DNA of 17,563 nt from DASPKW01 sp038244055 (GCA_038244055.1 JBBRTW010000100.1:1-17563); one strand, 5' to 3'. Shown: positions 7,571 to 13,875, counted from the first letter of the stretch. Notes: generated by a model not told the origin, from the sequence alone. Numbers and translations: made by a program.

Positions 7571-7816
7571 TCACGGCCGCGCCGTCCCCACGGTCAAGGG
7601 CCTTCCATCCAACTCCATCCCATCCAGCGCCAGGATCGCCGACTTGGCTTCTTCTTCCGTGCTCATGATCACCACGCCCAGGCGGCGATTTCGGCCCAGG
7701 GTGTGCGAGGCGACCACTTCAGCGCTCTGGATCGTGCCGTGATCGGCGAAGAGGTTCTCGAGATCTTCCGCGGCCGCCGCCTGGCTCAAATTGCCGATGT
7801 AGACTGTTTTGCCCAT
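7571..7816 (-). CDS. Small single-RRM RNA-binding protein with degenerate RNP1
   Basis: This 81-residue protein is one RRM domain. RNP2 is VYIGNL (residues 5-10) and the beta3 RNP1 position is RRLGVVIM (44-51). The alpha helices and the second half (AKSAILALDGMELDGRPLTVGTARP) fit the fold. In canonical single-RRM bacterial proteins RNP1 is like KGFGFVTM, with two exposed aromatics that stack on RNA. Here both positions are aliphatic (Leu46 and Val48), so RNA binding through that face may be weaker or different. The ATG at 7816 is preceded by GGAG with 8-base spacing (ccggagttctttcc). The gene converges on the MFS gene with 64 bases between. Such proteins are thought to act as RNA chaperones. 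Confidence 0.88.
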   Translation of the reverse strand: MGKTVYIGNLSQAAAAEDLENLFADHGTIQSAEVVASHTLGRNRRLGVVIMSTEEEAKSAILALDGMELDGRPLTVGTARP

Positions 7817-8063
7817 GGAAAGAACTCCGGCGGGGTGAGCGGGTTCCGAGATGAAGGGGTAACGCCCGAATCAGGCGGCCGCGTTCAAAAGGGGGGGAAC
7901 CGCACCAGCGGACAGGAAAGGATCATCAGACCCAGACCCTATATCTTATGTGAATCGGTGGGGTAAGTACAGGAGGGCCCTGTTTCAGCATGAACGCGAT
8001 GTAATGCAATCGAGAGTTGGAGCGCGCGCGATCGGCCGCGTCTGTAGCTGAACGCGACAAATC

Positions 8064-8077
8064 CAGCGCGAGCGCTG
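8064..8077. promoter_or_regulatory. Operator-like inverted repeat just upstream of the -35 element
   Basis: CAGCGC-GA-GCGCTG is a perfect 6-bp inverted repeat separated by two bases, ending three bases before the putative -35 TTGCCG. Position suggests a regulator-binding site, possibly autoregulatory for the operon. This is inference. Confidence 0.35.
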
Positions 8078-8079
8078 CT

Positions 8080-8108
8080 TTGCCGTGTTTTCGGATAAAG
8101 CCTATGAT
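8080..8108 (+). promoter_or_regulatory. Sigma70-like promoter giving a near-leaderless transcript
   Basis: A -35-like TTGCCG (8080-8085), a 17-base spacer and a -10-like TATGAT (8103-8108) place the expected transcription start at about 8115-8117. That is at or just before the ATG of the first operon gene. No Shine-Dalgarno precedes that ATG, in keeping with leaderless translation. Confidence 0.5.
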
Positions 8109-8116
8109 TCGGACAC

Positions 8117-8347
8117 ATGGAGCCGACACCGGAATTGATCGCCCAACTGGATCGTGAGGACCTGGAGCAGGCGCGGCGGATGACGCCAACCCAAAAGCTT
8201 CTGGCGGGGGGTGAATTGTTCGATGACGCCTGCCGTTGGGCCATGGCGGGAATCCGCGATCAGTATCCGGGGATATCCGAAGAAGATGCTCAAAAGGAAC
8301 TGCGCCGTCGCCTGGGAATGGGGAGTGAATGGGAGGATTTCTCGTGA
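8117..8347 (+). CDS. 76-residue protein coupled to a nucleotidyltransferase (partner or antitoxin candidate)
   Basis: The small, charged, mostly helical protein has a central block RRMTPTQKLLAGGELFDDAC (20-39) followed by RWAMAGIRDQYPGISEEDAQ (40-59) and a C-terminal acidic EWEDF. Similar small planctomycete proteins with an MTPxQKL...GIRxQxPxxSEE pattern occur next to nucleotidyltransferase genes, from memory. I know no established function. The stop TGA (8345-8347) overlaps the next gene's GTG start (8344-8346) in a GTGA arrangement, which strongly suggests translational coupling and joint function. No DNA-binding motif is obvious. The ATG at 8117 lies 8 bases after a -10-like element and has no Shine-Dalgarno, so it may be translated leaderless. 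Confidence 0.75.
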   Translation: MEPTPELIAQLDREDLEQARRMTPTQKLLAGGELFDDACRWAMAGIRDQYPGISEEDAQKELRRRLGMGSEWEDFS

Positions 8348-8919
8348 CAGCCAATGAGATCATGTTCCGGTTCATCGAGGGGTTCGATGCATTGGGCGTT
8401 CCCTATATGCTCGTGGGGTCCTACTCGAGCAACGTGTATGGTCGGCCCCGCTTGACGAAGGATGCCGACTTTGTCGTGCAGCTCGATGGCGACCCGATGC
8501 CGGCGTTGACGAAGTTTCTCGGAGCGGAATTCATTGTCGATCCGCAGATGTCCTTCGAGAGCGTGACCGGGACCATGCGTTATATCGCGGCACACCGAAC
8601 CAGCGCATTCAAGGTGGAAATGTTTTTGCTAAGCAGCGATGACCACGATCGCGCTCGATTCAGGTCCCGGAGGTTGATTGATTTCGAAGGGCGGCGACTC
8701 TGGCTGCCTCGGCCTGAAGACGTGGTGATTACGAAGCTTCGGTGGTCCATGGGCGGGAATCGCGCCAAGGATGTCGAGGATGTCAGGCAGATACTGGCGA
8801 TGAGGGCCGATCAACTGGATATGGGGTATATCCGGGGGTGGACCGATCAGCACGGCACGCGCGAGCTGTTTGAGAAAATTCTGGCGAGAGTGCAATCCGA
8901 AGCACAGCCGAAATCATGA
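8344..8919 (+). CDS. MNT-type nucleotidyltransferase (AbiEii-like fold)
   Basis: The 191-residue protein carries the minimal nucleotidyltransferase motif: Gly25-Ser26 in LVGSYSSNVYG, then the catalytic Asp40-x-Asp42 in LTKDADFVV. A third carboxylate is supplied by Glu92 in FKVEMFLL. The PRPEDVVITKLRW block (residues 123-135) with a conserved Lys is shared with AbiEii-like and DUF6036-like proteins. Relatives transfer nucleotides to protein or tRNA targets, and some are type IV or type VII-like toxin components. The GTG start has GGGAGG (8331-8336) seven bases upstream and overlaps the previous stop, so it is preferred over the in-frame ATG at 8329. The target is unknown. It converges on rpiA 30 bases downstream. 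No mobile-element genes are near. Confidence 0.82.
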   Translation: MTANEIMFRFIEGFDALGVPYMLVGSYSSNVYGRPRLTKDADFVVQLDGDPMPALTKFLGAEFIVDPQMSFESVTGTMRYIAAHRTSAFKVEMFLLSSDDHDRARFRSRRLIDFEGRRLWLPRPEDVVITKLRWSMGGNRAKDVEDVRQILAMRADQLDMGYIRGWTDQHGTRELFEKILARVQSEAQPKS

Positions 8920-8948
8920 AGCGCGCTGCCACGGACAGGCTGCGAACC

Positions 8949-9626
8949 CTACTTCACGACCTCCACCCCACCCTCCGTCCCAATCAGCGCCACACTCGCC
9001 AGCCCCAGAAACAGCCCGCATTCGACGATCCCGGCGCGGGTTTCGAGCTGGGCTTCCAGGGCGGCCGGGTCGTGGATGCCGCCTTCGAAATAGCAATCGT
9101 AGATGAAATTGCCGTTGTCGGTGACGACGACCATCCCGCCGCCGGCCATGCGGAGTTTTGGCGTCGCGCCCAGCGAGCGCAGGAAGGCTTCGTGCGTCTC
9201 GTACCCGAACTGGGCCACCTCGACCGGCAGGGGGGAGCGCGTGCCGAGGGTCTGGACCACCTTCCCCTGATCCGCGATGATGACCAGCTTCTTCGAGTTC
9301 TGGGCGACCACTTTCTCCCGCAGCAGCGCGCCGCCGAGTCCTTTAATGAGATTCAAATTCGGGGCGACTTCATCCGCGCCGTCGACGGTCACATCGGCCG
9401 GGAAATGCTCCGCCAGCGTCGTCAATGGGATATGCAGCTCGATCGCGCGGCGTTCGGATTGCTTGGATGTGGGAATGCCGCGAATGTCGCGCAGTTTGCC
9501 GGCGCGCATTGCCCCGGCCAATTCAATCAAGAAGTAGTCCGCCGTGGACCCGGTGCCCAGGCCGACGATCATGCCGCTTTCGACAAACTCCAGAGCGGCC
9601 TGTGCCGCCCGCTGCTTGGGATTCAT
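8949..9626 (-). CDS. rpiA: Ribose-5-phosphate isomerase A
   Basis: The enzyme interconverts ribose 5-phosphate and ribulose 5-phosphate in the pentose phosphate pathway, in the cytoplasm. The 225-residue protein has all RpiA blocks: the phosphate-binding GLGTGSTA (22-29), the SKQSERRA segment (54-61), TVDGADEV with Asp82 and Asp85, IKGLGGALLREK (94-105) with Lys95 and the catalytic Glu104, and a C-terminal GLFLGLASVALIGTEGGVEV. Length matches the family. The ATG at 9626 is chosen because upstream in-frame residues do not fit the family. A TATCAT (reverse strand, 9637-9642) lies just upstream and could be a -10 element giving a very short leader. No operon partner is adjacent. Confidence 0.95.
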   Translation of the reverse strand: MNPKQRAAQAALEFVESGMIVGLGTGSTADYFLIELAGAMRAGKLRDIRGIPTSKQSERRAIELHIPLTTLAEHFPADVTVDGADEVAPNLNLIKGLGGALLREKVVAQNSKKLVIIADQGKVVQTLGTRSPLPVEVAQFGYETHEAFLRSLGATPKLRMAGGGMVVVTDNGNFIYDCYFEGGIHDPAALEAQLETRAGIVECGLFLGLASVALIGTEGGVEVVK

Positions 9627-9679
9627 AAGGGGGCGGATGATAGCGGCAGGGGGGAATGGATGCGAACCACGGGGAGGGG

Positions 9680-9819
9680 AGGGCAATCGCATGTGGCATG
9701 AAGTGGGTAACAATTGCGGATTTCGGATTGCGGATTGTGGATTGAAATGCGGTTTTCAATCCGCAATCCGCAATCCACAATCCGAAATCGATGCGATAGG
9801 AGTTACATGCGATTGCCCT
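9680..9819. repeat. MITE-like palindromic element with 15-bp inverted termini
   Basis: The termini AGGGCAATCGCATGT (9680-9694) and ACATGCGATTGCCCT (9805-9819) are perfect 15-bp inverted repeats. Inside lies a long foldback of heptamer units (9713-9788; left GATTTCG, GATTGCG, GATTGTG, GATTGAAA, with a near-complementary right arm). An 11-bp direct repeat, ACGGGGAGGGG, flanks the element at 9669-9679 and 9821-9831, like a target-site duplication. No transposase is in view. Mobility is inference; a local duplication could also explain it. Confidence 0.6.
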
Positions 9820-9834
9820 GACGGGGAGGGGCGG

Positions 9835-9866
9835 AATTGCGGATTTCGGGTTGTGGATTGCGGATC
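9835..9866. repeat. Dispersed heptamer array (GATTGCG type), copy 3
   Basis: The stretch starts AATTGCGGATTTCGG and continues with GTTGTG and GATTGCG units, closely matching the left arm of the foldback at 9712-9746. It follows the right-hand 11-bp direct repeat by three bases. A partial opposite-orientation arm may follow near 9872-9886 (CGGATTTGCAATCGC). Confidence 0.6.
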
Positions 9867-10109
9867 ACCATCGGATTTGCAATCGCTAATGCGGTTCAGG
9901 CTCAAAGGCGGCTGGAATTTGGCCGATGTTAGAGACAGTTACGCACCCCGTGGCGGGGGTTGGTGGCTGGCGTCCGGTAAACCCTTGGATATGCTGGCGT
10001 TATCCCGGTGTGACGGGTGGAGAAGATTTGAACCCTCCTGCCGATTATGGCACAATGCCCGATCGTCCGGGGGAGGGCTTGTTTGGGAGATAACCCGGAA
10101 CCGAACCTG

Positions 10110-11372
10110 ATGCTTTTGCAAACTAACAGCTACGTTGTCCCCAGTGAGAAGCGCTCGGACCATGCCCGCCTCATGCGCCGATTCCGCCAGGCCATGCACC
10201 GCATCGGCTGCGACTCGTTTGAAGTCTACGAGCAGGCCGGCCCCAACTGGAGCAACAACAACCAGTCCGCGCAGGCGACCGGCCGCTTCGTCCAGATCAT
10301 GCGTTTCCGCGATCGCAAGCATCAGCTCGCGGTGCAGAACGCCGAGCGGAGCGATCCCGGCGCGCAGCAGCTCATCGCCGAGTTCTGCGAACTGGTGAAT
10401 TTCCCGTATCAGCAGGAGCGCGGGCTGTTCGTGGTGGGGTTCTACACCAGCGTTCTGCCGGTTGCGCCGGTGCGCGTGGGTCCGGCGGCGGCGGCGGCAT
10501 CGGAAGAGGCCGAGGATTTGGAAAATGGGACGGCCGATGCAGCTCCGGATGAGATTCCCGCGCCCTCGGCATCGCAGGGCGTCGCGGCCGGCGTTGTGGC
10601 GGCGGCGGTGGGGGCCACGATCGCCCAAACCAGCGAAGTCGAGCCGATCGCCGAAGACGCGGTCGATGCACCTCAGCTTGAGTCGGCGGAGTCGGTCGAT
10701 TCGTCTGAGCCGGCCGAGTCAGGATCGCAGCAGCCCGTCGGCATTCGATTCGATGCGGTTGAACCGGCCGAGTCGCCGTCCGAAGTTGAGTCAACTGAGG
10801 TCGCTGACGAGGCGCAAGAAGTGATTGACGCGGAAATCGAAGAGCCCATCCATGTTTCTCATGAAGAGCCCGACGCCTCTTCGGCCGAAGAAGTCATCGA
10901 TTCTGCTGAACCGGAAATCGAAGCCGCCGCGCCGGAAGAATCAACTGTTGATGTCAATGAAGCTTCGGCCGAAGTGCATGAGGGCGACCCCGTCCCGATT
11001 GCGATCAACTCTGACTTGAACGAAGTGCCGGCCGACTTCGCTGAGGGTCAGAGCGATGCCCCGGCCAATGCTGACACACTCGCCGCGGGCAATCAGCCAC
11101 TGTCCGAAGAAGCGCTCCTGGCGGAATTGGGTGAGAAACGGCCCGACGCCGAAGAATCGCCAGCGAGCAATGAGCCGGGCCTGATCGAAGCCGCCACGGA
11201 TGACCTCTCCCATCTCCCCGCCAATGATGAGGCCGCTGACCACGCTCTGGATGGGGAGTTCAACTTCGAAGAGGACCTCACCCTCGACCTGGCCTCCCGC
11301 CTTGACGATGAAAACCTGCATGGCCAGTCTGCTTCGGGCAATGGCCACTCTGACGATAAACACAATCGCTAG
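10110..11372 (+). CDS. Protein with a compact N-terminal domain and long acidic tail
   Basis: The 420-residue protein has a folded-looking N-terminal domain (residues 1-118: TNSYVVPSEKRSDHARLMRR, FEVYEQAGPNW, GRFVQIMRFRDRKHQ, GLFVVGFYTSVL). Its alternating strand/helix pattern resembles a dimeric alpha/beta barrel of the antibiotic-biosynthesis-monooxygenase type. This is a fold guess with no catalytic evidence. A short Ala/Val-rich segment (155-172, GVAAGVVAAAVGAT) could be a weak membrane-associated helix. From about 173 to 420 the sequence is dominated by Glu, Asp, Ala, Ser and Pro and is predicted disordered and strongly acidic. ATG 10110 is preferred because it fits the domain start; an ATG at 10047 would add 21 residues of unconvincing sequence. 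Function is unknown. Confidence 0.75.
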   Translation: MLLQTNSYVVPSEKRSDHARLMRRFRQAMHRIGCDSFEVYEQAGPNWSNNNQSAQATGRFVQIMRFRDRKHQLAVQNAERSDPGAQQLIAEFCELVNFPYQQERGLFVVGFYTSVLPVAPVRVGPAAAAASEEAEDLENGTADAAPDEIPAPSASQGVAAGVVAAAVGATIAQTSEVEPIAEDAVDAPQLESAESVDSSEPAESGSQQPVGIRFDAVEPAESPSEVESTEVADEAQEVIDAEIEEPIHVSHEEPDASSAEEVIDSAEPEIEAAAPEESTVDVNEASAEVHEGDPVPIAINSDLNEVPADFAEGQSDAPANADTLAAGNQPLSEEALLAELGEKRPDAEESPASNEPGLIEAATDDLSHLPANDEAADHALDGEFNFEEDLTLDLASRLDDENLHGQSASGNGHSDDKHNR

Positions 11373-11428
11373 CGGGATTTGTGATCGAAAGCGCGCCGGG
11401 TGGACGATATAGCCCTGTTCAGGCAGGC

Positions 11429-11459
11429 TTGTCTTCGAACATCGACAATCGTTTATAAT
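11429..11459 (+). promoter_or_regulatory. Sigma70-like promoter with perfect -10
   Basis: A perfect -10 TATAAT (11454-11459) is preceded by TTGTCT (11429-11434, four of six consensus matches) at a long 19-base spacing. It lies 155 bases before the GTG start of the small membrane protein. Confidence 0.45.
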
Positions 11460-11508
11460 GGCTAACATTCAACCCGCGTGGCCATCTTATACGCCATGAG
11501 GTTCATCA

Positions 11509-11532
11509 GACGTCCGCCGTGTGGCGGGCGTC
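11509..11532 (+). promoter_or_regulatory. Leader hairpin upstream of the small membrane protein
   Basis: GACGTCCGCC (11509-11518), a GTGT loop and GGCGGGCGTC (11523-11532) form a 10-bp stem with one G-U pair. It lies inside the presumed leader, 82 bases before the start codon, with no T-run after it. It could be a transcript-stability or attenuation element. Confidence 0.35.
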
Positions 11533-11613
11533 AAATGGAATTGATCGCCGGCCGGGCGTGATTTTGAAATCATCGCCCCGCGCCTTTAGAAATGCATTCA
11601 ACGGAGGTCTGCT

Positions 11614-12051
11614 GTGTACAAGTTCATCAAGTACCTTTTCATCACCGCCTTTGTCCTGGGCGGATGGGCTTTGGCGGCGTCATCGCTGCATGTCGTTCGC
11701 ACGACCGTGCCGGCAGACAAGTGGCAATGGCTGCCCATCTGGGTGGAAGTGATCCCCAAGGGCCATCTCACGTTCAAGCAGATCTGGGTGGATACCACCA
11801 AGTGGACCGATCAGGATCTGGCCAATAACCCTGATTTGAAGACCAAACTCGAACAAGCAGGAAGAAACGATGTGACCACTGCCGCGCAGGCAAACCGCGT
11901 TCCGGACATGGAACACACCGTTTCCATCCCGGCCGAGCCCACGCCTGCGAATCCCAAAGCCACAACTCCGCCGCCCCAGCCGCAGCCGAGCGTCACACCG
12001 GCTTCCCCCGCCCCGGCCAAGAGCAAGAGCATCTTCGATTTCAGCAAATAA
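11614..12051 (+). CDS. Small membrane-anchored protein with Pro-rich tail
   Basis: The 145-residue protein starts with one hydrophobic segment (about residues 4-23, FIKYLFITAFVLGGWALAAS), so it is a single-pass or signal-anchored protein with its rest outside the cytoplasm. A short folded-looking region follows (PIWVEVIPKGHLTFKQIWVD, about 41-60, then TTKWTDQDLANNPDLKTKL). From about residue 105 the tail is Pro/Ala-rich and ends in FDFSK. The DTTKWTxxDLxxNPxLxxKL pattern resembles small conserved planctomycete membrane proteins of unknown function, from memory. The GTG start has GGAGGT (11603-11608) five bases upstream, the best Shine-Dalgarno in the window. A strong terminator follows. No enzymatic motif is visible. 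Confidence 0.75.
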   Translation: MYKFIKYLFITAFVLGGWALAASSLHVVRTTVPADKWQWLPIWVEVIPKGHLTFKQIWVDTTKWTDQDLANNPDLKTKLEQAGRNDVTTAAQANRVPDMEHTVSIPAEPTPANPKATTPPPQPQPSVTPASPAPAKSKSIFDFSK

Positions 12052-12088
12052 CCGGCGATTGCAGGAATCGATCAATTTGAACTGACCC

Positions 12089-12145
12089 GAGGGCGGGATT
12101 GATTTGAGCTTGACGGCTCGAATCGGTCCCGCCCTCTTCTTATTT
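12089..12145 (+). terminator. 21-bp-stem intrinsic terminator
   Basis: Bases 12089-12109 pair with 12116-12136 around the loop TTGACG. The stem has 21 pairs, three of them G-U, with the GC-rich GAGGGCGGGA/TCCCGCCCTC arms at its base. TTCTTATTT follows directly. It lies 37 bases after the membrane-protein stop and is the clearest terminator in the window. Confidence 0.85.
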
Positions 12146-12344
12146 GGCAATGGATGCGATTCGAGCGTTTCATCGGGCGCGAGCGCGGAAATCGCGACTT
12201 ATTCCCACAATCTGAATTATTCTTTCCTCGAACGTGCAACGAATCTCCGCGCGGGGAGATCACCGGTCATCGGATTCGCAATTCAAGCACCGGATTACCC
12301 GGGCATTGCAAGGCCTCACTTCTCAAGCTCGTAAAGGTGTTCAA

Positions 12345-13739
12345 ATGGATCTCAAGCTCTTCTCGGCGGTGTCGTTCTCGGCTGTCAACTCGGGAAAATC
12401 ATCAACGGCCTCCGCGGCGATGACACTGGCCGCGCCGGTTGCGGCTGCGAAGCCCGCTGCGACAATTGTGGCCGCCGATACGGGCCGTTCCGGAACCGTT
12501 TTGAAGGGCACCGCTCTGCAAGATGCTTTGATCCTCCCCAACTCAAAACTCAATCTCGGCGCGATTCCGGAAGTCAACATTCCGGGACTGACCGGCGGCA
12601 TGGGCAAGAACGGATTGCCCGGCGGCCTCGGTGGGCAGCTCGGCGATCTCGGCGGATTTGGAGGCAACGGCGGGCTTGGCGGACTCGGCGGCTTCGGCGG
12701 CAAGAACGGGCCGCTCGGTGACCTGGGCGGATTCGGCGGAAGTGGCCGATCCGGTGGACTCGGCGGCCTCGGTGGATTTGGCGGCGACGAAGGCGGCTTC
12801 GGCGGGCTTGGCGGCCTCGGTGGCGTCGGCGGTGGCCTTGGGCTCGGCGGCAAGGGCGGGATCGGTGGCCTGGGCAAAGGTGGCCTCGGAGGTCTCGGTG
12901 GATTCGGCGGGATGGGAGAGGGTGGGCTTGGCGGACTCGGCGGACTCGGCGACCTTGGCGGCTTCGGCGGCCTCGGTGGAAAAGGCCCACTCGGCGGATT
13001 CGGCAAGAACGGCGGACTCGCCGGCTTGGGCAAAGACGGCGCGCCCAGCGGTGGCGCTGGCAATGCCGGTGGCAGCAAAGGTGGAACCGGCTCGGCCATC
13101 GGTTCGGCGATTGGCGGCGCGATTGGCGGATCGACCGGTGCGAAGATCGGCGGAGCGGTCGGTGGCGCGGCCGAAAAGAACAGCGGCGCGGGCGGTGGCA
13201 ACAGCGCCAAGGACAGCGGCACCAAAGGCGCGACCGCCGGCAGTGTCTGGGCGGACCTTTGCCCGATCGTCGTCGGCGCTGGCGCGGCGGCGGTGGGTGG
13301 AGTCGTCACGGCCGGAGCCGGGCCGGTTGCGGGCGGCGCGGCGGCGGGTGCGGCGGCCACCATCGGGCTGAAGATGTGCCCCGATACGAAGGACGAAAAG
13401 AAGGACGACAAGACTGCCGAACCCAAGAAGGACGGCGCCAAGCCCGATCCCAATGCCCGCCCCGATGATTCGGGCACCGGCGCAGGCAGCGGGCCGAGGT
13501 CGAACGTGGCCAACGCCTTTATGCCCGCCGATGATGCGGTCGGCAACAATGGGCCCAGGGGCAATGTCGCCAGCGCCTTCATGCCGGCCGATGAGTCGGT
13601 CGGCAACAACGGCCCGCGCTCGAATATCTGGATGCCCGCCGATGATGGGAACAGCCCCCACGGCCCGAACCTTTATTCTGCCCTGCTTTCCAATGCTGCC
13701 GTGGCGGCCAAAGCGGGGACGCGCGTGGCGATCCGGTGA
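12345..13739 (+). CDS. Glycine-rich protein with glycine zipper and C-terminal repeats
   Basis: The 464-residue protein has five zones. Residues 1-80 are Ala/Ser-rich with no clear signal peptide. Residues 81-243 are an extreme Gly repeat (GLGG, GFGG, GGLGGLGGFGG). Residues 249-276 form a glycine zipper (GSAIGSAIGGAIGG). Residues 302-346 form a second hydrophobic Gly/Ala segment bracketed by two Cys-Pro pairs (LCPIVVGAG ... GLKMCPD). A charged Lys/Asp linker (347-376) precedes tandem repeats of about 20 residues (380-400, 401-420, truncated 421-434; core NGPRxN...MPADD). Zippers of this kind occur in membrane-inserting and pore-forming peptides; function here is unknown. ATG 12345 has AAAGGTG (12333-12339) upstream. 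The gene is expected to be monocistronic. It is real rather than chance because its base use keeps the Gly frame and both ends have normal signals. Confidence 0.75.
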   Translation: MDLKLFSAVSFSAVNSGKSSTASAAMTLAAPVAAAKPAATIVAADTGRSGTVLKGTALQDALILPNSKLNLGAIPEVNIPGLTGGMGKNGLPGGLGGQLGDLGGFGGNGGLGGLGGFGGKNGPLGDLGGFGGSGRSGGLGGLGGFGGDEGGFGGLGGLGGVGGGLGLGGKGGIGGLGKGGLGGLGGFGGMGEGGLGGLGGLGDLGGFGGLGGKGPLGGFGKNGGLAGLGKDGAPSGGAGNAGGSKGGTGSAIGSAIGGAIGGSTGAKIGGAVGGAAEKNSGAGGGNSAKDSGTKGATAGSVWADLCPIVVGAGAAAVGGVVTAGAGPVAGGAAAGAAATIGLKMCPDTKDEKKDDKTAEPKKDGAKPDPNARPDDSGTGAGSGPRSNVANAFMPADDAVGNNGPRGNVASAFMPADESVGNNGPRSNIWMPADDGNSPHGPNLYSALLSNAAVAAKAGTRVAIR

Positions 13740-13774
13740 TTCCGCAATCGCAACGATCAACATGCATGAGATAC

Positions 13775-13805
13775 CCGCCCGCGCCGGTTTCACCGGCGCG
13801 GGCGG
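13775..13805 (+). terminator. 13-bp GC-rich hairpin after the glycine-rich gene
   Basis: CCGCCCGCGCCGG (13775-13787) and CCGGCGCGGGCGG (13793-13805) form a perfect 13-bp stem with a TTTCA loop, 36 bases after the stop. There is no T-run on either side, so it may be a factor-dependent or bidirectional transcript end. Confidence 0.5.
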
Positions 13806-13816
13806 CATCGTTGCTC

Positions 13817-13875
13817 ATTGTGGTGCGGCCTTTCAGGCTGCTCCGTAGAAGCAGGCTAAAAGCCTGCACCACAAT
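13817..13875. repeat. Cloverleaf-like intergenic repeat
   Basis: An outer perfect 8-bp stem (ATTGTGGT 13817-13824 with ACCACAAT 13868-13875) encloses two 7-bp hairpins: GCGGCCT-TTC-AGGCTGC (13825-13841) and GCAGGCT-AAA-AGCCTGC (13851-13867), joined by TCCGTAGAA. The gcaggct..agcctgc hairpin next to caccaca is, from memory, a frequent dispersed intergenic repeat in related genomes. Confidence 0.65.

Larger units (their letters stand above)
7817..8116. other. Intergenic region between the RRM gene and the NTase operon
   Basis: This 300-base divergent spacer shows no convincing gene. It contains a 9-base direct repeat TGAACGCGA (7991-7999 and 8049-8057), the CAGCGC-GA-GCGCTG inverted repeat (8064-8077) and the promoter described separately. 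Open frames across it lack family-like sequence. Confidence 0.6.
9627..10109. other. 483-base intergenic region with composite repeats
   Basis: No credible gene is present. Open frames here translate to repeat-derived peptides (such as FQSAIRNPQSEI), a sign of non-coding palindromic DNA. The palindromic element and heptamer arrays are listed separately. The stretch 9896-10109, before the acidic-tail gene, holds no clear promoter; a gatttgaacc string at 10025-10034 is not a tRNA. Confidence 0.7.
11373..11613. other. Intergenic leader between the acidic-tail and membrane-protein genes
   Basis: This 241-base gap contains a perfect TATAAT and a hairpin (listed separately), so the next gene probably has its own promoter and a transcribed leader of about 145 bases. 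No small coding frame is convincing. Confidence 0.5.

Noticed and set aside
10025..10047. tRNA-like T-arm string (gatttgaacc) on the minus strand
   Set aside because: The T-stem pairs poorly, no acceptor or anticodon arm can be built, and no CCA-compatible end fits.
9544..10110. 188-residue plus-strand open frame
   Set aside because: It translates the palindromic repeats (IADCGLK, SAIRNPQS-type peptides) and the antisense of rpiA.
12341..13808. Two long minus-strand open frames (about 420 residues each) opposite the glycine-rich gene
   Set aside because: They are Pro- or Ala/Glu-rich complements of GGC-repeat DNA with no family-like sequence. The plus-strand frame has a Shine-Dalgarno, domains and C-terminal repeats.
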